In this document: piece after piece, positions 1 to 8,695 of the stretch
Numbering within the stretch: the first letter of the stretch is position 1
Layout of the letters: every line of letters begins with the position of its first letter
From: an uncultured Opitutaceae bacterium
GTDB lineage: Bacteria > Verrucomicrobiota > Verrucomicrobiia > Opitutales > Opitutaceae
DNA: 64,000 bases
Direction: 5' to 3'
Assembly: GCA_903890485.1 (NCBI GenBank)
Contig: CAITBM010000069.1
Span: 1 to 64,000 of the forward strand
The notes under the pieces: generated by a model
What the model saw: only the letters and a program-made list of their open reading frames with translations
Database searches by the model: none
What the model was told of the DNA's origin: nothing
Made by a program: the position numbers and the translations under genes

Positions 1-2015
1 CCCCGAGCGTGTAGGTGAACGCCCCGCCCAGGTTGAAGCCGCCGAGGGCCACGCTGCCGGCGGCCGAGTCAAACTTCACGGTGTTGACCGTCGTGTTGCC
101 GGTGAGGGTCGGGGTAAGGCGTGTCGTTCCCGTGAAGTCGACCTTGACCGAGTTGCCGCTGCCCGGAGCCGTGCCGCCGACCCAGTTGGCGCCGGTGTTG
201 TAATTGCTGTTGGCGCCCGACGCCCCGTTCCAGGTCGTGAAGGTCGTGTTCGGGGTGATGCGGTACGAAGTGATGCCGTCGTTCGTGGTCGAGCTGACGG
301 CCTCGATCGTGCCGGAGCCGGAGCCCGAGAAATAGATGTCGTTGAGGAGCGTGGCGCCGAGGGCCGCGGTCGTCGTCGCCAGCGCCTGGGTGTTGGGCCC
401 CGACACGGCCGCCCGTGTAATTGTTGATGGTGAGGACATTGTTGCCCGCATCCGTTAGGCCCGTGAAGACGAAGGCGTTCGTCCCGCCCACGCCGAAGTC
501 GAGCGTGGCGTTTCCGTTGATGGTCAGGTTGCCGACGGCCTGGGAGTTGTTGTTGAGCGCCAGGGTGGTGCCGGCCGCAAGGGTCAGATTCCCCGCCTGG
601 GCGAGCGTGTTGCTCTGGCCGAGCTGGAGGGTACCGCCGCTCACCGTCGTCCCGCCCAAGTAGGTGTTGCCCCCGTTCAGCGCGCCGGTGCCGTTGGATA
701 GCACCAGGGTCCCGTTGCCCGTCTTGGTGAGGCTGCCCGCGGTGCTCGTGGAGCCGTTCGCGATCTTCCCGGAGATGGTGGAGGTGGTGCCGCTCGCCGT
801 GTCAACGGTCAGCGTGCGGTTGGTTGCCGAGTTCGACAGGTTGACCGCGCCCGACTGCGTGGCGTTGGCCATGCTGAGCGTGTAGCTGCCGCCGCTCTGC
901 GTGAGCGTGCCCGCCGAGGTGATCCCCGAGAGGCCGGCGCTCGCGGTCAGGGAAACATTGTTCGAGATCGTGCTCGCGTTGGTCGAGCCGAGCGTGCCGC
1001 CCGCGAGCGTGACCCCGCCCGTGGAGGCCCCCAGGGCGGAGCTGGAATTGGCGTTGAGCGTTCCGGCGCTGATCGTCGTCCCGCCCGTGTAGGTGTTGGC
1101 GCCGGAGAGCGTCGTGGTGCCCGTCCCGGTCTGCGAGATCGACCCGGTACCGGAAATGACGCCGGTGGAATTGACCGTGCCGGTGCCGTTCACCGTAACG
1201 GCGTTTGCCCCGAGGGCCACCGTGCCCCCGAGCGTGAGCGAGCCGGCCGAGTTGTTCTGGACCTGGATGGCGTTGTCGAGCGACAGGTTCGAATTGATCG
1301 TCTGGCTCGCCGATCCGTGGGTCTGGGTGAGGAAAATGCCGGTGGGGCCGGCGGCCGAGGAGCCGTTGAACTCGATGCTTCCCCCGTTGAGCGTGTAGGA
1401 GAAGGGCGCGTCGATCTGGAGGTTCCGGACGACCTGGTTGCCCGTCACCGCGATCGCCTGGGCGATGCTCACCTGGCTGTTGTCAAAGAGGATGTCGCCC
1501 CCGACCGCGGGGTTGGAGGCCGGCGTGTTGTTCCAGTTCGTGTCGTTGGTGGTCGTCCCCTGGGCGCCCCAGGTGCTGGTTCCCGCGCCGTTGGTCCACA
1601 GGTTCGAGACCACGCTGGTGAGCGCCACATCGTTCACCTGGTGAACGTCGGTCGAGCCGCCCGTGCTCCCGGTGAAGCCCATCACCAGATTGTTGGGCCG
1701 CGCGTACCCCGACAGGTCGATGGAATACAGGAGGCTGTAGGGACCGGTTCCGCCCGTCTGCAGGTAGACGGACATCTGGTTGGTCGCCGTGATGATGATC
1801 TGGATGGAGCGCTGGTTGGCGCCCGTCGGCCGGGTCGTTGAGCCCGGGAATGCGAGGGTGGTGCCCGAGCCGTTCGTGCCGCCCAGGTAGTTGTAGCCCG
1901 TGAGGCCCTGGCCGGGTCCGCGGACCGCGATCGCGTTCGGGACAAAACCGGTGCCGCCGATGCGTCCCTCCGTGGGATTGGAGTAATTGCCGAATTCGTC
2001 GATGCCGACACCGAT
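1..2015 (-). pseudogene. beta-strand-repeat autotransporter-like protein, main body (broken, runs off window)
   Basis: Continuation of the protein that starts at 2501, in the same frame after an in-frame stop at 2016-2018. The text past the stop (IGVGIDEFGNYSNP) completes a lectin-like domain. It is followed by a long Gly/Ser/Thr/Asn-rich region with repeated GGTTISAGTL, NTYTGGTTI and TLTQSGGSYTL units, the autotransporter-associated beta-strand repeat typical of large secreted Verrucomicrobia proteins. The frame is lost again near 410-416: NNYT continues as AAVSGPNTQ in another frame if one extra G is removed, and that frame stays open with convincing protein to the window edge. The C terminus (transporter barrel or PEP-CTERM anchor) lies outside. 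Cell-surface or secreted location is known for the family; the function here is unknown. Confidence 0.7.
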
Positions 2016-2501
2016 TTAGCCGCCGTTCATGCCGTTGATGTCGGCGCCGCCACCGCCGGCCGCCGTCTTCTGGGCGTAACCCAGGCTGCCGCCGTAGGCG
2101 CCCACCCCAAAGGTCTGGCTCGCATCGGCGAGGAAGAAGGTGATGCCGTCGGCACCCGAACCGTTGAACGAGGCAAAGTTGAAGGTCGCCGTGATCGTGG
2201 CGTTGGCGCTCGCAAAGGCCGTCGTGTTGACAGCGTACGTCGCCTCATTGCCCGCGCTGCTGGTCAGCTGCAGCCACCCGGATCCGGCCGAGTCGCCAAG
2301 GCCGTTGGCCGTGAGCTGCGGCGTGTATCCTGTCCCCCCCACCGTCCAGCCCGAGTCAAGGGTCGTTCCGGTGAAGCTGCCCGTCAGGGTCGTGGTCTGG
2401 GAGCGGGCCGCCGGAAGAAAAGCAAGAGCCGCCGCCATCGCCAATGCGGCGACCGCGGTGGAGCGAACCCTGACAGGTGTCTCTGCTCGACTGCTTTTCA
2501 A
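2016..2501 (-). pseudogene. N-terminal fragment of the same secreted beta-repeat protein
   Basis: 161 codons from a TTG start with a clear signal peptide (basic start, Ala/Leu-rich core, AARSQ cleavage region at about residues 31-35). A lectin-like (ConA-like) jelly-roll segment with GADGITFFLAD follows. It ends at a TAA at 2016-2018 within INGMNGG*IGVGIDEFGN. Homologous lectin-like domains normally have an aromatic residue at that place (GGYIGVG), so a single C-to-A change in a TAC tyrosine codon explains the stop. Because the frame is unchanged across the stop, this is a nonsense lesion and not a gene boundary. No in-frame ATG exists upstream, so TTG is the best available start. Confidence 0.65.
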
Positions 2502-2645
2502 AGTGACTATAATCGTGGCGTAAGGTGTTCCATCGGCACAAGTTTAAGGCGCCGGGCTACGTAGTTCCCAAGATGTTGTTAGTTAATATTTTATGGCTTA
2601 CAGGTTTTTGATCGCTTCCCCCGGTGCCCTCCAGCACCCCCTTCA

Positions 2646-3623
2646 ATGAAATTCCCAAGGGTGAATCCCCGACTCCTGGCCCTCGTTTCACTTGCTGCAA
2701 CCGTTGTCATAACTGGGTGTGCGAGATCGAGCCCAAAAGCATGGCAAGGCTATATCGAGGGCGAATTCACCTACGTTTCATCACCCCTTGGGGGACGCCT
2801 GGAGAAGCTCTTTGTTACCAAAGGGACTCGGATTTCCTCCGGTACTCCCCTTTTTGAGCTCGAGCACGCGGCTGAGGCGGCGGCCCTCCGGCAGGCCACC
2901 CGGCAGCTCGAGGCCTCGAAGGCCCAGCTGGAAGACATCCGGAAAGGATCAAGGCCCGAGGAGATCGCGGCCCTGGAGGCCCATCTCGGCAAGGCCAGGG
3001 CCGCAGCCGAGCTCTCGCGCCTGGATCTCGCGCGCCAGCAGTCCCTCTTCAAGTCGTCGGCGATCTCTGAGAGCGATTTTGACCGCTCCCGGCTGACCCA
3101 TGAGGCCGATGTCCGCGCCGTCGACGAAGACCAGGCAAGGCTCGAGACCGCGCGCCTGGGCGGCCGGCCCGACGCCGTCGAGGCCGCTGTCGCGGCCATG
3201 CGGGCCGCTTCCGACGCCGAGTCCCATGCCCGCTGGAGCGTGGACCAGAAGGTGCAGGCGGCCCCGGCGGCGGCCCTCGTGTACGACACGCTCTACCGCG
3301 AGGGGGAATTCGTGGCAGCCGGAGCCCCCGTCGTGTCGCTCCTCTCCCCGGCGAACATAAAGGTGCGGTTCTTTGTCCCCGAGCCGGAGCTGGCGCGCGT
3401 GAAGGTGGGGGATCCCGTGGCCGTCCGGGTCGAGGGCATGGCCGCGCCCGTCGAGGCGGTGGTCAGCTACCTCTCTGCGCAGCCCGAGTACACGCCGCCG
3501 GTGCTCTACAACCAGGACAACCGGTCCAAGCTCGTCTTTATGGTGGAGGCGTCCTTTGCACCCGCCGTGGCCGCGGACCTCCATCCCGGCCAGCCCGTCG
3601 ACGTCCGACCCGGGGCCAAATGA
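2646..3623 (+). CDS. HlyD/YbhG-type membrane fusion lipoprotein of an ABC exporter
   Basis: 325 aa. The N terminus has a lipoprotein signal ending in VVITGC (lipobox cysteine about residue 25). Next come a biotinyl-lipoyl-like half motif (YVSSPLGGRLEKLFVTKGT), a long alpha-helical hairpin rich in Ala/Glu/Arg (about residues 75-190), and the second lipoyl half with a beta-barrel domain (REGEFVAAGAPVVSLL). This is the periplasmic adaptor of tripartite exporters, linking an inner-membrane ABC pump to an outer-membrane channel. It overlaps the ATPase start by 4 bases (ATGA), so the two are translationally coupled. No TolC-like gene is in the window. Substrate unknown. Confidence 0.88.
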   Translation: MKFPRVNPRLLALVSLAATVVITGCARSSPKAWQGYIEGEFTYVSSPLGGRLEKLFVTKGTRISSGTPLFELEHAAEAAALRQATRQLEASKAQLEDIRKGSRPEEIAALEAHLGKARAAAELSRLDLARQQSLFKSSAISESDFDRSRLTHEADVRAVDEDQARLETARLGGRPDAVEAAVAAMRAASDAESHARWSVDQKVQAAPAAALVYDTLYREGEFVAAGAPVVSLLSPANIKVRFFVPEPELARVKVGDPVAVRVEGMAAPVEAVVSYLSAQPEYTPPVLYNQDNRSKLVFMVEASFAPAVAADLHPGQPVDVRPGAK

Positions 3624-4549
3624 CGGCCACGGCCGAGCTCGCGATCGACGTCACGGGCGTCACGAAGCGCTTCGGCGGCAAGACCGTCGTGAACGGCATC
3701 GACCTCCAGGTCGAGACCGGGGAGATCTACGGGTTCCTGGGCCCCAACGGGAGCGGCAAGACGACCTTTATCCGCATGCTCTGCGGCCTCCTCACCCCCG
3801 ACGCGGGATCCGGGACCTGCCTGGGCCGGGACATCCTCCACGAGCAGGCCCTGATCAAGAGCGAGGTCGGGTACATGACTCAGAGGTTCAGCTACTACGA
3901 GGACCTGAGCATCCGGGAGAACCTGGATTTCATCGCCCGGATCTACGGGATAAGCGACCGCAAGGCGGCGGTGGACCGGAGCCTCGAGCGGCTGGGGCTT
4001 GCCAACCGCAGCGCGCAGCTTGCCGGCCAGCTCTCCGGAGGGTGGAAGCAGAGGCTGGCATTGGCAGCCTGCCTGATCCACGGCCCGAAGCTCCTTCTCC
4101 TGGATGAGCCGACTGCGGGCGTCGATCCCAAGGCCCGGCGCGAGTTCTGGGACGAGATCCACCGGCTCTCCACCGAGGGCATCACGGTCCTGATCACCAC
4201 CCACTACATGGACGAGGCCGAGCGCTGCCACCGGCTGGCCTGCCTGGCCTATGGCAACCTCCTGGTCCGCGGCACGGTCGCCGAGGTCATCGACGCCGCC
4301 CATCTTTCGACGTGGTCGGTCACCGGGGCGGACCTGCCGGCGCTCGCCGAGTCCCTCAAGGGCCAGCCCGGGGTCGAGCAGGTCGTGCCCTTCGGGGGGA
4401 CGATCCACGTGAGCGGCCGCGACGCGCCGAAGGTCGAGGAGGCGCTCGCCGGGCTCTGCTCCCCGGGGCACCAGCGCACCCGGATCAAGTCCGGGCTGGA
4501 GGACGTATTCATCGGGCTCATGGACCACGCGAAGGACAACTTCAGCTAG
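3620..4549 (+). CDS. ABC exporter ATPase (ABC-2/DrrA/YbhF type)
   Basis: 309 aa cytoplasmic ATP-binding subunit. Walker A GPNGSGKTT at 41-49, signature LSGGWKQR from about 138, Walker B LLLLDEP at about 158-164, and switch histidine in TTHYMDEAERC. The C-terminal about 80 residues form the extra domain common to drug and polysaccharide ABC-2 ATPases. It sits between the adaptor (4-base overlap upstream) and the permease (10 bases downstream), so the three make one exporter operon. The substrate cannot be read from sequence; drug or lipid-like compounds are typical for this arrangement. Confidence 0.92.
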   Translation: MTATAELAIDVTGVTKRFGGKTVVNGIDLQVETGEIYGFLGPNGSGKTTFIRMLCGLLTPDAGSGTCLGRDILHEQALIKSEVGYMTQRFSYYEDLSIRENLDFIARIYGISDRKAAVDRSLERLGLANRSAQLAGQLSGGWKQRLALAACLIHGPKLLLLDEPTAGVDPKARREFWDEIHRLSTEGITVLITTHYMDEAERCHRLACLAYGNLLVRGTVAEVIDAAHLSTWSVTGADLPALAESLKGQPGVEQVVPFGGTIHVSGRDAPKVEEALAGLCSPGHQRTRIKSGLEDVFIGLMDHAKDNFS

Positions 4550-4559
4550 GAGCGCGGCC

Positions 4560-5693
4560 ATGCGAGCATTCTCATTCCACCGACTCTGGGCCATCGTGAT
4601 GAAGGAATTCATCCAGATGCGGCGGGACCGCGTCACGTTCGCCATGATGATCGGGATCCCGCTCCTGCAGCTGACGCTCTTCGGCTACGCCATAAACTCG
4701 GACCCGAAGCACCTGCCCACCGCGCTCCGATTGGCCGACCAGGGCCCGTTCGCACGGACGCTCGTGGCCGAGCTCACTCACAGCGGCTACTTTGATGTCG
4801 TGAGGGTCACCGGCTCCGAGGCCGAGGTGGAGCGCCTCCTGCGCCTGGGGGACGTGCAGTTCGTGGTCAACATCCCCGAGGATTTCACCCGGAAGGTGCT
4901 CCGCGGTGAGCGCCCCACGGTGCTCGTCGAGGCCGATGCGACCGACCCGGCGGCAACGGGACCGGCCATCTCCGCCGTGAGCGCGCTGGCCAGCTCGGCC
5001 CTGGACCGCGACTTGAAGGGCGCGTTGGCCCGGCTCAGGGGCTCCGCGCCCCCCGTGAACTTCGAGGTCCACGCCCACTACAACCCCGAGAACATCACCC
5101 AGTTTAACGTCGTCCCCGGCCTCATGGGCGTCGTGCTGACGATGACCATGGTCGTGATCACGGCCCTCGCGATCACCCGCGAGCGCGAGCGCGGGACAAT
5201 GGAGAACCTCCTGGCGACCCCGGCGCGGCCCACCGAGGTGATGGTCGGGAAGATCCTCCCCTACATCGCCGTGGGGTACATCCAAGTGAGCCTGATCCTG
5301 CTCGCAGCCCGGTTTCTCTTCGGGGTGCCGATGATCGGGAGCCTGACGCTGCTTTACTCGGTTTCCCTGCTCTTCATCGCGGCAAACCTCGCGATGGGCA
5401 TCACGTTTTCAACGCTAGCCCAGAACCAGCTTCAGGCCGTGCAGATGGCGTTCTTCTTCTTCCTGCCGTCGATCCTGCTCTCCGGTTTCATGTTCCCGTT
5501 CCGCGGGATGCCCGTGTGGGCCCAGTGGATCGGCACCTGCCTGCCGATCACCCATTTCCTGAGGATCGTCCGCGGGATCCTGCTCAAGGGAAACGGGCTC
5601 GGCGAGATCTACCCAGAGATCTGGCCGATCGCGCTCTTTGTCCTGGTCTCGATGGTGATCGGGGTGAAGCGCTACCGTCAGACCCTCGACTAG
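4560..5693 (+). CDS. ABC-2 type permease
   Basis: 377 aa inner-membrane subunit. One N-terminal transmembrane helix (about residues 25-45) precedes a large extracytoplasmic domain (to about 175), then five helices in the C-terminal half. The segment with ERGTMENLLATPARPTEVMVGK is the characteristic ABC-2 permease motif between helices 2 and 3. The order adaptor-ATPase-permease resembles ybhG-ybhF-ybhS/R, although only one permease is present, so it probably forms a homodimer. It converges with the MscS gene; the two stop codons overlap at 5690-5693. Confidence 0.9.
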   Translation: MRAFSFHRLWAIVMKEFIQMRRDRVTFAMMIGIPLLQLTLFGYAINSDPKHLPTALRLADQGPFARTLVAELTHSGYFDVVRVTGSEAEVERLLRLGDVQFVVNIPEDFTRKVLRGERPTVLVEADATDPAATGPAISAVSALASSALDRDLKGALARLRGSAPPVNFEVHAHYNPENITQFNVVPGLMGVVLTMTMVVITALAITRERERGTMENLLATPARPTEVMVGKILPYIAVGYIQVSLILLAARFLFGVPMIGSLTLLYSVSLLFIAANLAMGITFSTLAQNQLQAVQMAFFFFLPSILLSGFMFPFRGMPVWAQWIGTCLPITHFLRIVRGILLKGNGLGEIYPEIWPIALFVLVSMVIGVKRYRQTLD

Positions 5694-6841
5694 GCGGTCG
5701 GCCTCGGGACCACCTGCTGGGCCGACGACCCGTCGAGCCGGATCACCGGGTTTGGGTACGCGAGCGTGACCGACCGGGCGGCAAACGTCCTGAGGATCCC
5801 CAGGTTCACGCGCTCGCGCACGACCATGTGGGTCTCCCAATTGGGATCGGCCGTGAAATAAAGGATCTGGGCCTTCAGGAAGGCATCCCCGAAGTCGGCA
5901 AGGCTCACGACGACGAGCCCCTGGTCGACGCCTGGGTCGGAGCGCAGGAGGGCCCGGACATCGGAAAGCGCCTGCTGGATCCGGTCCGGCGGGTTGTCGT
6001 AGGTGATGCCGATGGTCGAGTCGACCCTGCGCTGGGGCATCTTCGTGAAATTGTTGATGATCTCCGCGGCCACCGTCTTGTTCGGGATCACGACCTGCGT
6101 GCGCTGCGCAGTCCTGAGCCGCGTCGAGCGCAGCCCGATCTCCTCGACCGTGCCCTCGTGGCTCAAGATGCGGATGTAGTCCCCGACATAGAACGGCTGG
6201 TCCATGATGACCACGAAGGAACCGAACATGTTCGCGATGGTGTCCTGCGCGGCCAGGGCGAAGGCCAGGCCGCCGATGCCCAGTCCCGTGAGGAACGTCT
6301 TCACCTCGAAGCCCAGGCTCTCGAGGACGACAAGGACGCTAAAGACGACGAAGAACGACCCGACCGTGCGCTTGATCAGCGGGATGAAGGCCGCGATCTG
6401 GAGGCGGCGGGCGCGGGCGCCCACTGCGAAGTGGTCGATCACGGCGCCTCCCGCGCAGGCGATACCCCAGAGGACAACCGCCGAGAGGGCTCCCTGCTCC
6501 CCTAGCCTCACGAGGTTGGGGACCTCCTCCCAGAGTGGGACGACCGAGAGCGCCGCTATGAAGCCCGAGAGGACGACGAGCGTCGCCGCAGGCGGCTCCA
6601 GGGCGGGCAGCATCAGCTGGTTGTTCGCCTTCGCCATCCATTTCTTCAGGCGCTTAAACAGGATCCCGCTCACAAACCTGCCGAGCCCGATCGAGAAGAG
6701 GATGAGCAGAAGCGCCGCTATCCAGCGGGCCGTCGAGTCGTCCATCGCCCCGGGGAAGAACCTGGCCTGGAGCCACCCAACCAGGCGCAAGAGGGGCCCG
6801 GGGGGAACGGGGGGCACCTGGACCGGGATGAGGGCAGCCAT
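5690..6841 (-). CDS. MscS-family mechanosensitive ion channel
   Basis: 383 aa. Several N-terminal hydrophobic helices (from about residues 40-60) lead to the conserved pore helix and beta-domain region LGIGGLAFALAAQDTIANM followed by MDQPFYVGDYI, the MscS signature. The C-terminal half is the cytoplasmic vestibule domain (RSTRLRTAQRTQVVIPN). Members open under membrane tension to release osmolytes during hypo-osmotic shock. It is divergent from the TerC gene with a 64-base gap that must contain both promoters. Confidence 0.92.
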   Translation of the reverse strand: MAALIPVQVPPVPPGPLLRLVGWLQARFFPGAMDDSTARWIAALLLILFSIGLGRFVSGILFKRLKKWMAKANNQLMLPALEPPAATLVVLSGFIAALSVVPLWEEVPNLVRLGEQGALSAVVLWGIACAGGAVIDHFAVGARARRLQIAAFIPLIKRTVGSFFVVFSVLVVLESLGFEVKTFLTGLGIGGLAFALAAQDTIANMFGSFVVIMDQPFYVGDYIRILSHEGTVEEIGLRSTRLRTAQRTQVVIPNKTVAAEIINNFTKMPQRRVDSTIGITYDNPPDRIQQALSDVRALLRSDPGVDQGLVVVSLADFGDAFLKAQILYFTADPNWETHMVVRERVNLGILRTFAARSVTLAYPNPVIRLDGSSAQQVVPRPTA

Positions 6842-6905
6842 GGGAGGACATTGCCAAACCCGCCGGACGCCGCAACGTCAAGCTGGACCCGAGACAACCC
6901 GGAAA

Positions 6906-7700
6906 ATGCCCGCCACCCCTCCCAACGCTCCACATCCCCTCAGGGCCCGGGACGCCCTGACCGCGCTCCTGTGCATCGCTCTCGGGCTCGGGTTCGCCGC
7001 CGTGGTCTGGATGAGGCGCGGCTCCGAGCCCGCCCAGCAGTACGTGGCCGGCTACCTGATTGAGCTCAGCCTCTCGGCCGACAACGTGTTCGTGTTCGCG
7101 CTCGTGTTCGACCAGTTCGGGTTGGACCCGCTCAGGCAGCGGGGGCTGCTCCTGTGGGGCATCGCCGGCGCGATCGTGATGCGCTCGGCTTTCCTCCTTG
7201 CCGGAATCGGCGCCATCGCGCGCTTTGCCTGGATCGTTCCCGTCTTCGGAGCCGTGGTCCTTGCCGCCGGAATCCGCCTGGCATTTGCCCGCCAGGGCCA
7301 CGCGGTCGTCAACCCCTCGAGCCGGCCCTACCAGTTCGTCCTACGGCACGCCCCCGCCGGGCTGGCCGCGCTCATCGTGATCGAGACCGCCGACCTTGTG
7401 TTTGCGCTCGATTCGCTGCCGGCGGTCCTCGCCGTCACGCATGATCCGGCCATCGCGATCGCCTCAAACCTCTTCGCGATCCTCGGGCTCAGGTCGCTCT
7501 TCTTCGTTGTGAGCGGGGCGATGCGCTCCCTCAGGTTTCTGAACGCGGGGGTTGCCGCGATCCTCGCCTTCGTGGGCCTGAAGATGCTTCTCGAGCACTG
7601 GTACACCGTGGGGACCGGAGCATCCCTCTCCGTGATCGCGGCGATCCTGGCGCTCTCCGTGGGAGCCTCGCTGGCGATCCGCAGGGCGCCCCCGGCCTGA
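6906..7700 (+). CDS. TerC family integral membrane protein
   Basis: 264 aa, about eight transmembrane helices. The family hallmarks are LSADNVFVFALVF near the start and ETADLVFALDSLPAVLAVTHDP in the second half, each with acidic residues in the membrane that are thought to bind metal. TerC proteins are implicated in tellurite resistance and more recently in manganese export and metallation of exported enzymes. The open frame extends upstream to 6204 but that part lies antisense within mscS, so the ATG at 6906 is chosen. No other ter genes are present, which favours the general metal role. Confidence 0.88.
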   Translation: MPATPPNAPHPLRARDALTALLCIALGLGFAAVVWMRRGSEPAQQYVAGYLIELSLSADNVFVFALVFDQFGLDPLRQRGLLLWGIAGAIVMRSAFLLAGIGAIARFAWIVPVFGAVVLAAGIRLAFARQGHAVVNPSSRPYQFVLRHAPAGLAALIVIETADLVFALDSLPAVLAVTHDPAIAIASNLFAILGLRSLFFVVSGAMRSLRFLNAGVAAILAFVGLKMLLEHWYTVGTGASLSVIAAILALSVGASLAIRRAPPA

Positions 7701-7722
7701 TGGCCGTCCGGTTCCGGGCACG

Positions 7723-7760
7723 AAAAAGGCCGGGAATCCCGTCAAGGGACACCCGGCCTT
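7723..7760 (-). terminator. Rho-independent terminator for the Hsp20 genes
   Basis: Perfect 9-bp inverted repeat (AAGGCCGGG at 7726-7734, CCCGGCCTT at 7752-7760). Read on the minus strand the stem is followed by a run of five T. It lies 26 bases past the stop of the 7786-8178 gene, so it ends the Hsp20 transcript; it may also slow transcription coming from terC. Confidence 0.8.
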
Positions 7761-7785
7761 CCTAAACGTGCGAGACGGACTCCCC

Positions 7786-8178
7786 TTAGGAGACCGCGAT
7801 CTTGCGCGGCTTGGCGGACTCCGCCTTTGCGAGCTTCAGGTGAAGCACGCCGTCCTTCAGCTCAGCCTCGGTCTTTTCCGGGTCGATCGTGTTGTCGTGC
7901 TCAAGCACGAGCTCGAATGAGGCGTCGGAAGACTCGCGGTGGAGAACCTCCACGCCCGCAGGCAGCGTCGAGGCTTTCTTTCCGACAATGCGGAGTTCCC
8001 CACCCTCGTCCGTGATCTCAAGGCCGTCCTTGGAGACACCGGGCAGGTTGACTGTCAGGCTGTAGCCGCTGTCGGACTCGGTGACCTCGTAGGCGGGACG
8101 GCGCGACGGGAGCGCCTGCGCGCCCGTGCCGGAGACGGCTCCTTGAGCCGTCGGGATGAGTGAATTGAAAAATGACAT
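7786..8178 (-). CDS. Hsp20 / alpha-crystallin small heat shock protein (downstream copy)
   Basis: 130 aa cytoplasmic holdase. The alpha-crystallin domain covers about residues 28-120, with YSLTVNLPGVSKDGLEI near its start and the conserved end motif AELKDGVLHLKLAKAE. The tail KPRKIAVS resembles the C-terminal IxI anchor that drives oligomer assembly. It is the second gene of a tandem Hsp20 pair, 34 bases after the 8213 gene. Small heat-shock proteins bind unfolding proteins without ATP. A heat-shock element or sigma-32-like promoter was not recognised. Confidence 0.9.
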   Translation of the reverse strand: MSFFNSLIPTAQGAVSGTGAQALPSRRPAYEVTESDSGYSLTVNLPGVSKDGLEITDEGGELRIVGKKASTLPAGVEVLHRESSDASFELVLEHDNTIDPEKTEAELKDGVLHLKLAKAESAKPRKIAVS

Positions 8179-8212
8179 GGTAATGGATTCCTTGTTGAGG
8201 GTTTGTGCCGAG

Positions 8213-8647
8213 TTAGTTGACCGACACGCTGATCTTCTTGGGCTTCGAGGCCTCGCGGCGGGGAAGCGTCACGGTCAGGATGCCATTCTCGTAGACGGCG
8301 GTGACCTTGGTTGACTCGACCTCGTCGGGGATGCTGACCAGGCGGTTGAAGGACACGGTGCTCTCGCCGTCGGCAGACTTTTCCTTGCGGGAAGCCTGGA
8401 TGGACAGGGAGCCCTCGTTCATCTCGACGCTGATCGCGTCGCGGTTCACGCCCGGCAGCTCCGCCCGGACGTACGTGTTGTCCTTGTCCTCGTAGAGGTC
8501 GATCGGGAACTGTCCCCCGAGCGCGGCGGGCGTGAACCCGCGGAGGGCCGTGCCAAACGGCCAGTCGATCTGATTCTCAATGTCTTGGGTACCCAGCCTT
8601 CCGCCCAGGAAATTGGACGGGAAGGTGTTCCGGTTAGAATATTTGAT
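8213..8647 (-). CDS. Hsp20 / alpha-crystallin small heat shock protein (upstream copy, start uncertain)
   Basis: Alpha-crystallin domain with FPIDLYEDKDNTYVRAELPGVNRD, then VYENGILTVTLPRREA and the tail KPKKISVSVN. The only in-frame ATG/GTG/TTG is an internal GTG at 8449, inside the domain, which would delete its first strands. Coding text continues upstream (RYLIKYSNRNTFPS...) to about 8656 with no normal start codon, and the frame stays open to the stop of the preceding gene at 8698. The start is given at an ATC (8645-8647) preceded by AGG 6 bases upstream, as a guess. The two Hsp20 proteins differ strongly, so they probably form separate oligomers. Confidence 0.75.
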   Translation of the reverse strand: MKYSNRNTFPSNFLGGRLGTQDIENQIDWPFGTALRGFTPAALGGQFPIDLYEDKDNTYVRAELPGVNRDAISVEMNEGSLSIQASRKEKSADGESTVSFNRLVSIPDEVESTKVTAVYENGILTVTLPRREASKPKKISVSVN

Positions 8648-8695
8648 GAGATACCTGGCTCTAGTCGGATGCCCTTGGGAGCCGCCGGCCCCGGG

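Noticed and set aside
2502-2645. TATAGT and TTGTTA elements as promoters for the divergent genes at 2501 and 2646
   Set aside because: TATAGT would place the transcript start at the TTG start codon and no partner -35 is well spaced; TTGTTA has no acceptable -10.
6204-6905. Upstream extension of the TerC frame
   Set aside because: Lies antisense within mscS and has no TerC-like sequence; the ATG at 6906 begins the family text.
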